A stretch of 64,000 nucleotides of DNA from Polyangia bacterium (GCA_030430565.1 JAUIKS010000020.1:62001-126000); one strand, 5' to 3'. Counted from the first letter of the stretch, positions 53,000 through 62,555 are shown. Program-made: numbers and translations. Notes: generated from the sequence alone by a model not told the origin.

Positions 53000-53809
53000 T
53001 CAGGCCGTCTCGCCGCCGTCGATGGCGAGCGCTTGCCCGGTGATCCCGGCGGCCGCGTCGCTGGCGAGGTAGGCGACGAGCGCGGCGACCTCCGCGGGCG
53101 ACCGCAGGCGCCCCTGCGGGGAGAAGCGCGCCAGCGTGTTGCGGGCCTCCTCGCGCGAGCGCTGGGTCTTGCTGGTGATGTTGTCGACGGCGGCGGAGAC
53201 GATGTCGGTGTCGGTGAAGCCCGGGCAGACCGCGTTGACGGTGACGCCCTTGCGCGCGACCTCGAGGGCGAGCGAGCGCGTCATGCCGAGCAGACCCGCC
53301 TTGGTCGCGGCGTAGGCGGCCGTGTAGCTGTAGCCCTTGAGCGCGGCGGTCGAGGCGATGTTGATGATCCGGCCGCGGCCGCGGCGCTGCATGCCGGGGA
53401 GCAGCGCGCGCGTGAGCTCGAAGGGGGCGGTGAGGTTGACCGCCATGAGCGTCGTCCAGCGCTCGTCGCCCGTGCGGGTCAGCGGCGCGGAGTGGGCGAT
53501 CCCGGCGTTGTTGACGAGGGTCTCGACCGGCGCGCCGTGCACCCGCGCTCGCGCGGCGACGGCGTCGAGCAATCGCGCGCGCGCGTGCGCCTCGGCGAGG
53601 TCGGCGGCGATCGTGTGGACCGCGGCGCCGCCCGCCGCCAGCTCGCCCGCGAGCTCGGCGAGCGCGTCGGCGCTGCGCGCTGTGAGGATCAGCGTGTGCG
53701 TGGGCGCCAGCGCGCGCGCGATGGCGCGGCCGATTCCCCGGCTCGCGCCGGTTACGAGCGCGAGTGGTTGAGGCGCGGCGGAGGACGGGGCGGTGGTCTC
53801 GGCGCTCAT
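53000..53809 (-). CDS. SDR family oxidoreductase (3-oxoacyl-ACP-reductase-like)
   Basis: This 269-residue protein has the cofactor motif TGASRGIGRAIA, NNAG, the catalytic Ser in IINIASTAAL, and YAATKAG with the Tyr-Lys pair, then PGFTDTDI and the usual C-terminal AGITGQALAIDGGETA. It is NAD(P)H-dependent; the sequence style resembles FabG-type or 3-hydroxybutyrate/AHB dehydrogenases. The ATG at 53809 is preferred over 53830. Confidence 0.92.
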   Translation of the reverse strand: MSAETTAPSSAAPQPLALVTGASRGIGRAIARALAPTHTLILTARSADALAELAGELAAGGAAVHTIAADLAEAHARARLLDAVAARARVHGAPVETLVNNAGIAHSAPLTRTGDERWTTLMAVNLTAPFELTRALLPGMQRRGRGRIINIASTAALKGYSYTAAYAATKAGLLGMTRSLALEVARKGVTVNAVCPGFTDTDIVSAAVDNITSKTQRSREEARNTLARFSPQGRLRSPAEVAALVAYLASDAAAGITGQALAIDGGETA

Positions 53810-54112
53810 GGTCGTCGCAGTGTACGGCACGGGGTGATCGGAGCGCGTCTGAGTCCCGCGCGGCGTCGGCGGTCGCGTTGCCCCGGCGCGCTCCCGCGTT
53901 GCGCTGAGCGACGCGATCTATCCGCGCGTGCAGACGTCGGGGGGCGGGACGCGCTGTCAGCCGGCGGCGTCACAACGTCGGCGTGACGCTCCCGAGGGAA
54001 ATAGTCCGTGCTGTTTTTTCACAATATGTCGCGGGGAACATGTTTTTAGGGGGGGCGTTGACGCTGTGTCATGTTCGACAAGCGCGCGGGCGTGCTGCGA
54101 TGATTCGTGCGT
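53810..54112. other. Divergent promoter region with palindromes
   Basis: Between the SDR and the PilZ gene. AACATGTT (54037-54044) is a perfect palindrome, ATGT/ACAT flank it as a wider repeat (54026-54041), and TGTC-ATGTTC-GACA (54067-54080) follows. TTGACG is at 54058 without a clear -10 partner. No gene is seen. Confidence 0.35.
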
Positions 54113-54790
54113 ATGGGGAAGGTGGTCACAGCTGTGGATGGCGGTGAAGATCAGATGAGGAGGCGCGAGCCTCGATTTGGCCTCGGCGTGCGGGTGCAGA
54201 TGCGCTTCACGGGGCACGAGCTGGAGACGATGACGCGCGACGTCTCGGAGCACGGGATGTTCGTCTACGCCGAGCACGGCCCGATCCGCGGGGCCGCGCT
54301 CGTCGTCGCGATCGGCGACGCGATCGAGCTCGGCTGCGTCGTCCGTCACGTGGTCCCGGGCGTCGGCGTCGGGATCGAGCTGGCGACCCCGGACGGCGCG
54401 GACCTTGCAGCCTACCGCGAGCTCGTGGCGCGGCAGCGGGCGCTGGCGAGCTCGTGGCAGGTGCAGGCCGTGCAGGATCTCGAGGACCCGCTGGGCTCCG
54501 AGTACCCGCTGCTCGTGTGGGCGAGCTACGACGACGCGCTCGCGGCGAAGCTCGCCGCGCTGTTCGCCGTCGGCGAGCGCGCGACCCGTGTGCTCGAGGC
54601 TGGCGGCGTGCGCAAGACGATCGAGGTGCTCGAGTCGGTGGACGTGCTGTTTCAGAGCGTCGAGCAGCCCGCGACCTCGGCGACGCTGTTTCGCGAGGAC
54701 GGCGAGTTCTTCGTGGTGTTCAACGCCGAGTCCGCGCGCGTCCGTCGGCTGGCGCCGGGCGACGAGATCATGATCATCGACTTCGGCTGA
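54113..54790 (+). CDS. PilZ domain protein
   Basis: This protein of about 225 residues (ATG 54113) carries the PilZ c-di-GMP motifs: RREPR (RxxxR) near residue 17 and DVSEHG (DxSxxG) near 45, with the beta-barrel strands after it. The C-terminal 120 residues (from EYPLLVWASYDDALAAKLAALF) have no known family. It is probably a c-di-GMP receptor; the FHA-GGDEF cyclase in this window shows that c-di-GMP is made. Confidence 0.88.
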   Translation: MGKVVTAVDGGEDQMRRREPRFGLGVRVQMRFTGHELETMTRDVSEHGMFVYAEHGPIRGAALVVAIGDAIELGCVVRHVVPGVGVGIELATPDGADLAAYRELVARQRALASSWQVQAVQDLEDPLGSEYPLLVWASYDDALAAKLAALFAVGERATRVLEAGGVRKTIEVLESVDVLFQSVEQPATSATLFREDGEFFVVFNAESARVRRLAPGDEIMIIDFG

Positions 54791-54855
54791 GCCGCAGGAG
54801 CGCGCGCCACCGGGAGCGCCGTCGCTGTTGTCGCGCGGATGACTCGGACGCGCTC

Positions 54856-57800
54856 CTACTTCGACACGAGCTGGCTGCGCACGACGGGGTCCCGACGGAC
54901 GAACGCGACGTCGCGGACGAGCGCGCGCGCGCCCCCGCGCGCGGGCTCGACCAGCTGCAGGCTGACGCGGGCGACCGGGCGGGTGACGCGGAGCGTGACG
55001 GGCGGCGCGATCCAGGTGCCGCCGCGATCGGGCGGGTCGAGGCGCGCGCGCTCGATGTCGTCGATCGTGACGACGAGCCGCGCGTCGGGGCTGAGCTGGG
55101 TCTCCTTAAGCGTCACGAGCAGGTCGAGCGGGACGCCTTCCGGCGACGGCGCTCGAGCGGGGTCGATCGGCAGCGAGTAGGGGGCGAAGTGAAGCGACTC
55201 GTTCGCGCGCAGGACGAGCGAGAGCGAGCGGACCGGGGCGCGCGGGCGGGTGCCGGCGCGGTACCGCGAGAGCGCGCGACCCTGGACCCAGCGCGTCGGC
55301 TCGAGCGGGTGACCGAGGTCGGCCGCGGGCCCGAAGCTGAGGGCGTGGATCGGGCGCTCGGGCGCGCGCGCGTCGATCGTGGGCGCCGGCAGCAGGCGGA
55401 GCTCGTAGAGCCCGCCGCGCCTGCAGGTGACGTCATGATCGCGGCGAGGGCCGCCGCGCAGCGTGAGCTCGCGGGGGCGCTCGTCGAGGGTGAAGGGCCC
55501 CAGGGTGTCTCGGGGGCGGGGGCGCGGGGGCGCGGGCATGCGCGGCTCGAGCCGGCGACCGTCTAGCTTGATCCGCCAGGTCGGGTTGCGACGCGCGGTC
55601 CCGGGGGCGGCGACGAGGACGAGCGCGCCGCCGACCAGCGCCTCGCGCAGACGGTCGTCGAGCGCGTCCGTGAAGCGGATCGTGAGCGGGATCTTCTTGC
55701 GCAGGCACAGCTGTCCCTCGCGCCAGAAGTCGCCGGCGAGCTCGAGGCCGGGCGGACCCTCGATCGCGCCGCCCGTGAAGCGCCAGCGCCCGACCACGCG
55801 CGCGGCGTCGGCGTCGACGGTGACGCGGATCAGCGCCATGCGCAGCTCGCTGCGGGTGACCTGGATCGGGAGCTCGTCGTCGACCGGCGTCAGGCGGTCG
55901 ACGAAGAGCTCGAGCAGCTCGATCGACGCGGCGCGCAGCGGCGCGGGCAGCAGGCTGTCGAAGGCGGCGGTGCGCGGCCCGGCGGCGCCCTCCGGCGAGC
56001 GCGGGCGGTAGTTGTGGGTCGCCTCGTTGACGAGCAGGTACACCGGCGGGGCGTCCTCGCCGGCGTGGTCGGGGCGGGCGATGAGCAGCTCGTGCAGCGC
56101 CGCGTAGGCGGCCTCCTGGCTGTGGTAGGGGAGCACGGCGCGGCCGCGGCCGATCGCGAGCGCGCCGCCGACTTGGTTGTAGGTGTGGCTGTGGTGCCAG
56201 CCCTCGCCGCCGGCGATCACCACCGCGTCGTCGGGGACATGTTCATCGAGCCATGTAAGAAGGGCGTCGGCGCCGGCGAACTCCGTCATGCGCGTCGGCG
56301 GGTGGAGCACGAGCGCCGCGCTCGTGTGCAGCAGCGCGCCGATCGTCGCCAGCGCCGTCACGCAGGTCGCGATCGCGGCGCGCCCCGGGAGCCAGCGCGC
56401 CTGCAGACGGCGCAGCCCGTCGTGAAGCCCCGCGAGCGCGCAGGTGACCAGCGCGCAGGCGACCGGCAGCAGCTCGGGGACGAGGTAGCGCCCGTAGTAG
56501 TAGAGCGCGCGGTGGGGGAGGTTGCGCCGCGCGTAGACCAGCAGCGCGATCACGGGGAGCGAGAGCGCCGCGAGCAGCCACAGGTGCGCGCGCGCGTCGC
56601 TGGGTCGCCAGCGCCAGCAGGCGCGGATGAGGCCGAGCCCCGCGAGGATCAAGAACGGGAGGCCGAGCAGCGGGGCCGCCGGGTCGAGCCGGCTGAAGGG
56701 CGGGGCCGACCCGGCGGCCGCGCGGTGGAGCAGGTAGTAGCCGACCGCCGCGAAGCTGGCGCTCAGCCACAGCCACGGGAGCGCGCGGACGATGCCGGCG
56801 CGCGCGCGCGCGAGCGAGGGGACGCGCCACAGCCGGGGCGCGAGCGCGGCGTCGACGAGGTACCACAGCAGCGCGCAGGCGAGCGCGGCGGCGGCGATCG
56901 ACTGCGGCGGCAGCCCGTCTCGCAGCGCGAGCTGGCGGCGGAACTCGTCGTGCAGGTACGGGAAGCTCGAGCCGGCGTGGACGACCAGGCTGGTGATGGC
57001 GAGCCCGACGAGCGCCGCGCTGGCGCGGCGGTCTCGACGGGGACCTGTCTGTAGAAACAGGACCCCGAGGACGACCGGCAGCGCGATCCACAGGTTGCCG
57101 CGGACCCACGCGGTCATCCCGAGCAAGAGCGCGCAGCGCAGCGTGGCGACCGCTTGCGCCCCGGGCTCGGGCCGCGCGCGCAGCAGCGCGAGCACGGCGG
57201 CGATCGAGAGCAGACCGACGAGGCTCTCGGTGAGCGGCGTGCGCTGGACCCAGATCGCCAGGGGCGAGAACGAGTAGAGCGCGCAGGCGGTGAGCGCCCA
57301 GTGGGGATGTCGCGGCCACAGCCGCCGCGCGATCGCCCAGAAGCCGAGCAGCGCGAGCGCGGCCTGCAGGTAGAGGACCCAGGTGAGCCCGCGCGGGCCG
57401 AAGGCCGCGCCGCTGGCGGCGAGCAGCATCGGGTGGAGGTGGAGGAACTGGGGGACGACCCGGCCGGTGTCGCGATCGGTGATGTAGAAGCCGGGGCGGT
57501 ACGGGGCCTCGTAGCGGCCGCGTCGCCAGCCGCGCTCCACGTCGCGCGGCCGCGGGTACAGCCCGAGCAGATCGGCGGGCCCCGGGCGTGTCGGGTCGCT
57601 GCGCGCGTCGGCGGTGGCCTGCGCGAGCACGGGATCACGGAGCTCGATCGACCCGCTGCGCAGGGCGTGGCGCGCCCGCAGCACGTAGGTGCCCTGGTCG
57701 CGGCCGCCGAGCTCTGCAGGGTGCACCGGGATCCGCAGCGCGACGCCGAGCAGCACGACGCCGAGGCCGAGCAGCAGGTGACGATCGTATCGGGCGCCCG

Positions 57801-58074
57801 ACCGCGGCGGCGCGTCGTGACGCGGGCGCGTCCACGGCCACAGCGAGACGGCGAGCAGCCCGCAGGCGAGGGCGAGCGCGGCGGGTCCAAACTGACCCAA
57901 GAGACCGAAGACGGTCGAGGCGAGGCCGACCAGCGCGAGCCCGAGCGCGCCGTGGATGACCAGCCCCTCGGCGGGCGCCCGCGTCTCAGGCGGCTCCCAG
58001 CGGCGCCATCGCTCGCGCAGGCTGACGACGAGCGCCGCCAGAGCTGCGAGCAGGAGCAGCGACGGGAGCGTCAC
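54856..58074 (-). CDS. Large GT-C-type membrane protein (ArnT/PMT-like glycosyltransferase)
   Basis: This 1072-residue protein has about 12 membrane helices in its first 600 residues. The first periplasmic loop holds GGRDQGTYVLRARH, an Asp in the place used by GT-C enzymes for catalysis. A soluble C-terminal half (from about 620) has alpha/beta and beta-sandwich-like parts. It probably transfers a lipid-linked sugar to a surface acceptor. The donor and acceptor are unknown, and no sugar-biosynthesis genes adjoin it. Confidence 0.75.
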   Translation of the reverse strand: MTLPSLLLLAALAALVVSLRERWRRWEPPETRAPAEGLVIHGALGLALVGLASTVFGLLGQFGPAALALACGLLAVSLWPWTRPRHDAPPRSGARYDRHLLLGLGVVLLGVALRIPVHPAELGGRDQGTYVLRARHALRSGSIELRDPVLAQATADARSDPTRPGPADLLGLYPRPRDVERGWRRGRYEAPYRPGFYITDRDTGRVVPQFLHLHPMLLAASGAAFGPRGLTWVLYLQAALALLGFWAIARRLWPRHPHWALTACALYSFSPLAIWVQRTPLTESLVGLLSIAAVLALLRARPEPGAQAVATLRCALLLGMTAWVRGNLWIALPVVLGVLFLQTGPRRDRRASAALVGLAITSLVVHAGSSFPYLHDEFRRQLALRDGLPPQSIAAAALACALLWYLVDAALAPRLWRVPSLARARAGIVRALPWLWLSASFAAVGYYLLHRAAAGSAPPFSRLDPAAPLLGLPFLILAGLGLIRACWRWRPSDARAHLWLLAALSLPVIALLVYARRNLPHRALYYYGRYLVPELLPVACALVTCALAGLHDGLRRLQARWLPGRAAIATCVTALATIGALLHTSAALVLHPPTRMTEFAGADALLTWLDEHVPDDAVVIAGGEGWHHSHTYNQVGGALAIGRGRAVLPYHSQEAAYAALHELLIARPDHAGEDAPPVYLLVNEATHNYRPRSPEGAAGPRTAAFDSLLPAPLRAASIELLELFVDRLTPVDDELPIQVTRSELRMALIRVTVDADAARVVGRWRFTGGAIEGPPGLELAGDFWREGQLCLRKKIPLTIRFTDALDDRLREALVGGALVLVAAPGTARRNPTWRIKLDGRRLEPRMPAPPRPRPRDTLGPFTLDERPRELTLRGGPRRDHDVTCRRGGLYELRLLPAPTIDARAPERPIHALSFGPAADLGHPLEPTRWVQGRALSRYRAGTRPRAPVRSLSLVLRANESLHFAPYSLPIDPARAPSPEGVPLDLLVTLKETQLSPDARLVVTIDDIERARLDPPDRGGTWIAPPVTLRVTRPVARVSLQLVEPARGGARALVRDVAFVRRDPVVRSQLVSK

Positions 58075-58118
58075 CGGGGCAGTGTACCGCGCGAGCCGTG
58101 AAGCAACGCGGAGCTAAA

Positions 58119-58138
58119 CTAGACTAGACTAGACTAGA
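58119..58138. repeat. Pentamer tandem repeat CTAGA (four units)
   Basis: Four CTAGA copies lie between the GT-C gene start and the next gene's stop (which is inside the repeat at 58134-58136). The repeat places TAG stops in several frames on both strands. Confidence 0.9.
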
Positions 58139-59591
58139 GCTGCGCGCCGCAGCTCTCGCCTAGCGTGCAGCCCTCGCACTCCCAGTGCCAGCTGTCGAGC
58201 GCGACGGTCGTGGCGAGGATCGAGTCGCTCATGTCGGCGATGAAGAAGCCGAACTGCACGTCCTCTTCGCCCGAGGCGACCGGGCCGCGCACCGTCATCC
58301 AGTTGGTGCCGGCGTGCTTCTCGAAGCCGGTGCCCTCGAGCTGCGGCGGCTCGGCGCAGTTGGGCGCGAACTTCGGCAGGCAGGCGAAGCCGTCGCCCTC
58401 AAAGTGGGGATCGAGGGTCGTGACGTTCAGGGTCAACGCCTTGTCAGCGTTTTCGGGGTCCGGGAAGTACAGGGTGTTCCCCGTGTAGACCTCGCTGACC
58501 TGCCAGCCGATGACCATGTCGTTGAACTGCTGCGAGCCGACGAAGGCCGGCCACTCCGAGGTCCAGAACGCGAAGCGGAACGCGTAGCCGGTGACGTTGA
58601 GCGGGACGTCCACGGTGAACTCGAGCCACTGCATGTCGTTGGGATTGCCGTTGGCGACGGCCCACGGCGCCTCGACCGAGTCCGAGCAGTCGTGGACGCC
58701 GTCGCAGTCCTGGAAGGGCGTCCCGCAGTCGCCGCTGTTGCTCCCGCACAGGTTCGACATCGGATCCGGCAGCTCCTCCGGGGTGTCGGAGTTGCCGTTG
58801 TCCCCGTTGCCGGCTTGGCCGGTCAGGCCGCTGAGGTAGCCGTTCTCGACGCCCTCGAGCTTGCCGGTGCTGAGCAGCAAGATCGTGTCGCTCTCCATCG
58901 AGTACTCGCCCTCGATGGGCTCGTTGTTGTCGTCGAGCTTGGGGACCGACTGGCCGTTGTAGAGCAGCGGCAGCTGCGGGTCGCCGTCGATGTGGTAGTC
59001 GCCGTAGCCGCGGACCAGCTCGAAGCCCACGGGGTTGGCGTACTGGTGCGAGTAGTCGGTGATGACGATGCCGTCGGTCGCGTCCGTGCCCGGGCAGCCG
59101 AGGCCGAGCACGTTGAACACCGCCAGGCCGTCGAGCTTGTCGAGCGTGTCGTACTCGTCGCACTGCACGTAGGTCTCGGGCGCCTGACAGCCCTCGGGTA
59201 CGCAGCCGGGGAATTCGGGCTGCTGCTCACAGCACTCGGGGGGCGGGTCATCGCCAGCGCCCTCGCACGGGTCAGCGACGGTCGTGCTGCCGTCCGAGAT
59301 GTTCTCGGTGGTCTCGCTCGTGGTCTCGCCGGTGGTCGTCGAGGTCTCGGGCTCGCCGGTGGTCGTCGAGGTCTCGGGCTCGCCGGTGGTCGTCGTCGGG
59401 GTCTCGGTGGTCTCGGAGGGGCCGGTCGAGCTGGTCCCGGAGGTCGAGCTGCTGGAGGTGCTCGCGCTCGGGGTCGTCGTCCCAGCTTCGGAGTCGGTCT
59501 CGGTCTCGCCCGTGGTGCCGTTGCACCCCAGCGAGAGCGCGAAGCCGAGGCTAAAAACCGTGCAGATGCTCGTTGCGGTCGTACGCGTCAT
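58134..59591 (-). CDS. Choice-of-anchor L domain lipoprotein
   Basis: The ATG at 59591 has AAGAGGGG upstream and a lipoprotein signal (ICTVFSLGFALSLGC). The 485-residue protein has a Ser/Thr linker with two exact and one partial EPETSTTTG-type repeats, then a Cys-rich segment and the choice-of-anchor L domain. The latter shows FRFAFWTSEWPAFVGS and FNDMVIGWQVSEVYTGNT as in its neighbour, and a final SWHWECEGC. Surface exposure is likely. The function is unknown. It is a tandem paralogue of the gene at 59842. Confidence 0.88.
   Translation of the reverse strand: MTRTTATSICTVFSLGFALSLGCNGTTGETETDSEAGTTTPSASTSSSSTSGTSSTGPSETTETPTTTTGEPETSTTTGEPETSTTTGETTSETTENISDGSTTVADPCEGAGDDPPPECCEQQPEFPGCVPEGCQAPETYVQCDEYDTLDKLDGLAVFNVLGLGCPGTDATDGIVITDYSHQYANPVGFELVRGYGDYHIDGDPQLPLLYNGQSVPKLDDNNEPIEGEYSMESDTILLLSTGKLEGVENGYLSGLTGQAGNGDNGNSDTPEELPDPMSNLCGSNSGDCGTPFQDCDGVHDCSDSVEAPWAVANGNPNDMQWLEFTVDVPLNVTGYAFRFAFWTSEWPAFVGSQQFNDMVIGWQVSEVYTGNTLYFPDPENADKALTLNVTTLDPHFEGDGFACLPKFAPNCAEPPQLEGTGFEKHAGTNWMTVRGPVASGEEDVQFGFFIADMSDSILATTVALDSWHWECEGCTLGESCGAQL
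59328..59394. repeat. 27-bp tandem repeat in the choice-of-anchor L linker
   Basis: Two identical 27-bp units (59328-59354 and 59355-59381) and a partial third encode a repeated nonapeptide in the linker. Frame-preserving. Confidence 0.85.
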
Positions 59592-59680
59592 GTACCCCTC
59601 TTGCTCGACACTCGGTGCGCTGTTCGGGCTGGTGTTGTGGCCAGGTCGTAGTTGTAGTCGACGACGACGAGCGCAGCGCG

Positions 59681-59733
59681 ATGATTGCCTGTACAAACAC
59701 GGTATACGAAGCCGCGCTTGTGCATGCAATCAT
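59681..59733. repeat. Imperfect 16-bp inverted repeat upstream of the lipoprotein
   Basis: ATGATTGCCTGTACAA (59681-59696) and TTGTGCATGCAATCAT (59718-59733) match at 14 of 16 positions across a 21-bp centre that contains GGTATACGAA. The promoter of the lipoprotein lies inside the structure. Confidence 0.7.
59701..59729 (-). promoter_or_regulatory. Promoter of the choice-of-anchor L gene (TTGCAT-17-TATACC)
   Basis: On the minus strand TTGCAT (59724-59729) and TATACC (59701-59706) are 17 bp apart. The shared word TTCGTATACCG also precedes the paralogue (61299-61309). The predicted leader is about 100 nt. Confidence 0.55.
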
Positions 59734-59841
59734 CATCCGGCGCGACGCGGCGGTCCGCCCGCGCGACTAGATGAAAATTTTGTGAGCAAGCTGTGGATAA
59801 CTTGCGGTGGGTGACCCTCGCCACCCGTGGCGAGAGTGCTG

Positions 59842-61269
59842 CTAGTCGAGGATCACGCCGCAGTCGTCCGCCGCGGTCGGTACGCAGCCCTGGCAGCTCC
59901 AGCGCCAATTGTCGAGCAGGACCACGCTGGCCAGCAGCGCGTCACTCATGTCGGCGAGGAAGAACACGATCTCGATGGTCTCGCCGCCGACCACGGCCGC
60001 CTCGGCCGCGACCCAGTCGGTGGCCGCGCGGCGCTCAAAGCCGGTGCTCTCCAGCTCGCTCGGCGGTTGACAGCCCGGATCCCCGGCCGGGAGACAGGCG
60101 AAGCCGTCGGTTTTAAAGTACGGGTCGAGCGCGGTGATCGTCAGCGGGAGCCCCTCGCCGGGGTTTTCGGGGTCCGGGAGGAAGGTCGTGTTGCCCGTGT
60201 AGGCCTCGCTGATCTGCCAGGCGATGAACAGATCGTTGTAGCCGGTGCCGACGTACATCGGCCACTCCGAGGAGAAGAACGCGAAGTCGAAGCGGTAGCC
60301 GCTGGTCTCGGGGGGGACCGTGGTCTGAAACTGCATCCAGATCTTGTCGTTGGGATCGGCGCCGCCCAGCTCCCACTGGGGCGCGAGGGTGTCGGAGCAG
60401 TCGCCGATCCCGTCGCAATCCTGGAACGGGTCGCCGCCCATGCCGTTGTTGCTACCCTTCGACGGCTCGATCGGCGCCGGCGGCGTGTTGCCATCGTCGT
60501 TGCTGTTGGCGCCGTTTTCGGCCTGGCTGTCGAACGGCTCGACGACCGCCTTACTGCCGGTGAGCGGCCCGATCCTGCCGGTGCTCAGCATCAAGAAAGA
60601 GTGACTCGGCATCAGCACGACATCGGTCGGCTGATCATTGCCGTCGAGCGCGTAGGCCGGCCGCGCAGCGTATTGTCGGACGCCGGGGCTGATCTCGTGG
60701 GTGCCGAACGCGGCCGCGACGCGCCAGGCGTCGGGATCCTCCGAGTGGAAGGCGTGGGCGAAGATCGGGACGCCGCTCTCGGAGGTCGCTCCTGGACAGC
60801 CGATGCCCAGGGCTCGAAACGGCGCCGTGTTCGGATCATCGGACGTCCAGCCGGGGTCGTTGAGGTCATCGCAGGCCACGTAGAGCCCGGGCGCGTCGCA
60901 GGTCACCGGCTCGCCCGTGGTCGGCGGACCGAGGTCCGGCGGACGCTCGCCGGTGCTCCCCGCGGTCGTCGAGCCGGTCGAGCTCGTCGTCTCGTTCGTT
61001 GTCGTCGACGGATCCGAGGTGTTGGGTCCGCCGGTCGTGCCCGTGGGGGAGCCGGTGGAGGAGGACGTGCTGGGATCGCTCGAGGAGCTGCTCGGCCGCG
61101 TGGTGGACGGGCCCGCCGAGGTGTCGATCGTCGTCGGCGTGTCGGTGACGCCGGTCGCGTCATCGGAGCAGCCGAAGCCGAACGGGAGCAGGAGGAGCGG
61201 GACTTGGAGCAGACGGCGCACGTCGGACCCGCGAGGGCGGGGAGATCCGGTGCGCGATCGCGTCTGCAT
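59842..61269 (-). CDS. Choice-of-anchor L domain lipoprotein (tandem paralogue)
   Basis: ATG at 61269; 475 residues with a basic N-terminus and the lipobox LPFGFGC. A Ser/Thr/Gly linker precedes the domain, which shows FDFAFFSSEWPMYVGTGYND, FIAWQISEAYTGNT and a final NWRWSCQGC, in register with the neighbour at 58134. The N-terminal part has GPPTTGEPVTCDAPGLYVACDD. Tandem duplication is the likely origin. Function unknown. Confidence 0.88.
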   Translation of the reverse strand: MQTRSRTGSPRPRGSDVRRLLQVPLLLLPFGFGCSDDATGVTDTPTTIDTSAGPSTTRPSSSSSDPSTSSSTGSPTGTTGGPNTSDPSTTTNETTSSTGSTTAGSTGERPPDLGPPTTGEPVTCDAPGLYVACDDLNDPGWTSDDPNTAPFRALGIGCPGATSESGVPIFAHAFHSEDPDAWRVAAAFGTHEISPGVRQYAARPAYALDGNDQPTDVVLMPSHSFLMLSTGRIGPLTGSKAVVEPFDSQAENGANSNDDGNTPPAPIEPSKGSNNGMGGDPFQDCDGIGDCSDTLAPQWELGGADPNDKIWMQFQTTVPPETSGYRFDFAFFSSEWPMYVGTGYNDLFIAWQISEAYTGNTTFLPDPENPGEGLPLTITALDPYFKTDGFACLPAGDPGCQPPSELESTGFERRAATDWVAAEAAVVGGETIEIVFFLADMSDALLASVVLLDNWRWSCQGCVPTAADDCGVILD

Positions 61270-61298
61270 ATCTAGAAGGCTGCAAATGCGCCATTCCC

Positions 61299-61328
61299 GG
61301 TATACGAACCGGGCGCCTGGCTTGTAAA
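61299..61328 (-). promoter_or_regulatory. Promoter of the second choice-of-anchor L gene (TTTACA-18-TATACC)
   Basis: TTTACA (61323-61328 complement) and TATACC (61299-61304 complement) are 18 bp apart, 30 bp upstream of the ATG at 61269. The word TTCGTATACCG is identical to that before the paralogue. Confidence 0.55.
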
Positions 61329-61496
61329 CCAACATTCGTTGCGCGATCCCCGACACCGACGTCGGCCGCGCGAAGTCCAAGAACGCGGTTTGGAAACACT
61401 AGGTTGGTCGAGAGGCGTATTCTTAATTTCGCTGTGATTCCGTGAAGATATGCGGGGTAGCGCAAACTGGCCACTTTCTGGCATGCTGCGCGCCGC

Positions 61497-62405
61497 ATGG
61501 TCACGTATTTCAACGGTGAATTCGTCGATGACGCCAACGCGATGCTCTCGGTGCGCTCGCGAGCGCTGAACTACGGGCTCGGCTGCTTTGGTGGAATTCG
61601 GGGATATCTCGCTGACGACGGCCATCAGGTCAACATCTTCCGGTTGCAGGCGCACGTACGTCGACTCGAGCACTCGGCCAAGATCCTCTGCCTCCGCCTC
61701 CCTGGGTCCGTAGCCGAGATTTCCGAGGTGATCTGCGAGCTGATCCGGCGCAACGCGGTCCATTACGACGTGTACGTCCGGCCGCTGCTGTTCAGCGGCT
61801 CGGTCCAGCTGTCGCCCGTGCTGCGGGAGGAGGACAGCCTGTTCACCGCCTACTGCATGCCGCTCAAGCGCTACATCGACAAAGACATGATCGATGTCTG
61901 CGTCTCGTCTTGGCGGCGTGTGCGCGACAACGCCATCCCCACGCGCACCAAGCCGACCGGCGTGTACCTCAATAGCGCGCTGGCCCGACGCGAGGCCTTT
62001 GATAACGGCTTCGACGAGGCCATCTTCCTCACCGAGGACGGCAAGGTCTCCGAGGGCAGCGCCGAGCACATCTTTATCGTCCGCCGCGGAGTGCTCTACA
62101 GCCCGCCCTCGACCGAGGACAACCTCGACGGGATCACGCGGCGCTCGATCATCAAGATGGTGACCGAGGATCTCCGCATGCCCTTCGTCGAGCGCAGTAT
62201 CGGTCGCTCGGAGCTGTACGTCGCCGACGAGATGTTCCTGTGCGGCACGGGGGCCCAGATCACGCCGGTTCGCTCGGTCGATCGCCGCGTCGTCACCGAT
62301 CGCATCGGGCCGGTCACCGGCGAGCTGCAGGCGTACTTCGGCGATGTCGTGCACGGGCGCGTGGCCAAGCGCAGCGAGTGGCTCACGCCGGTCTGGTCGA
62401 GTTGA
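61497..62405 (+). CDS. Class IV (branched-chain amino acid type) aminotransferase
   Basis: This 302-residue PLP enzyme shows the fold-type IV pattern: RSRALNYGLGCFGGIRGY near the N-terminus, the catalytic Lys in TRTKPTGVYLNSALARREA, and the PLP-phosphate region EGSAEHIFIV followed by GITRRSIIKM. It matches the IlvE/BCAT family and may also resemble 4-amino-4-deoxychorismate lyase or D-amino-acid transaminases. The Lys is in place. A branched-chain role is likely but not proven. Base use is somewhat less GC-rich than neighbours. Confidence 0.88.
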   Translation: MVTYFNGEFVDDANAMLSVRSRALNYGLGCFGGIRGYLADDGHQVNIFRLQAHVRRLEHSAKILCLRLPGSVAEISEVICELIRRNAVHYDVYVRPLLFSGSVQLSPVLREEDSLFTAYCMPLKRYIDKDMIDVCVSSWRRVRDNAIPTRTKPTGVYLNSALARREAFDNGFDEAIFLTEDGKVSEGSAEHIFIVRRGVLYSPPSTEDNLDGITRRSIIKMVTEDLRMPFVERSIGRSELYVADEMFLCGTGAQITPVRSVDRRVVTDRIGPVTGELQAYFGDVVHGRVAKRSEWLTPVWSS

Positions 62406-62543
62406 CGCCGCGCGGCCCCCACGCTCGCGCGCGACCGTCGAGCTTCCCGGGACGTATGACCTAGACCACACCCCCGGGCGACACGCGGACGCGTGACGCG
62501 GGCTGGTGGACAATTTTGGTTCTAGGACCCGCCCTTCGCCGGG

Positions 62544-62549
62544 TACAGT
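62544..62549 (+). promoter_or_regulatory. -10-like box (TACAGT) of the RND gene
   Basis: TACAGT is followed by six bases and the ATG at 62556, the same close spacing as at the GNAT and sigma genes, suggesting a leaderless or very short leader mRNA. Confidence 0.4.
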
Positions 62550-62555
62550 GGTCCT

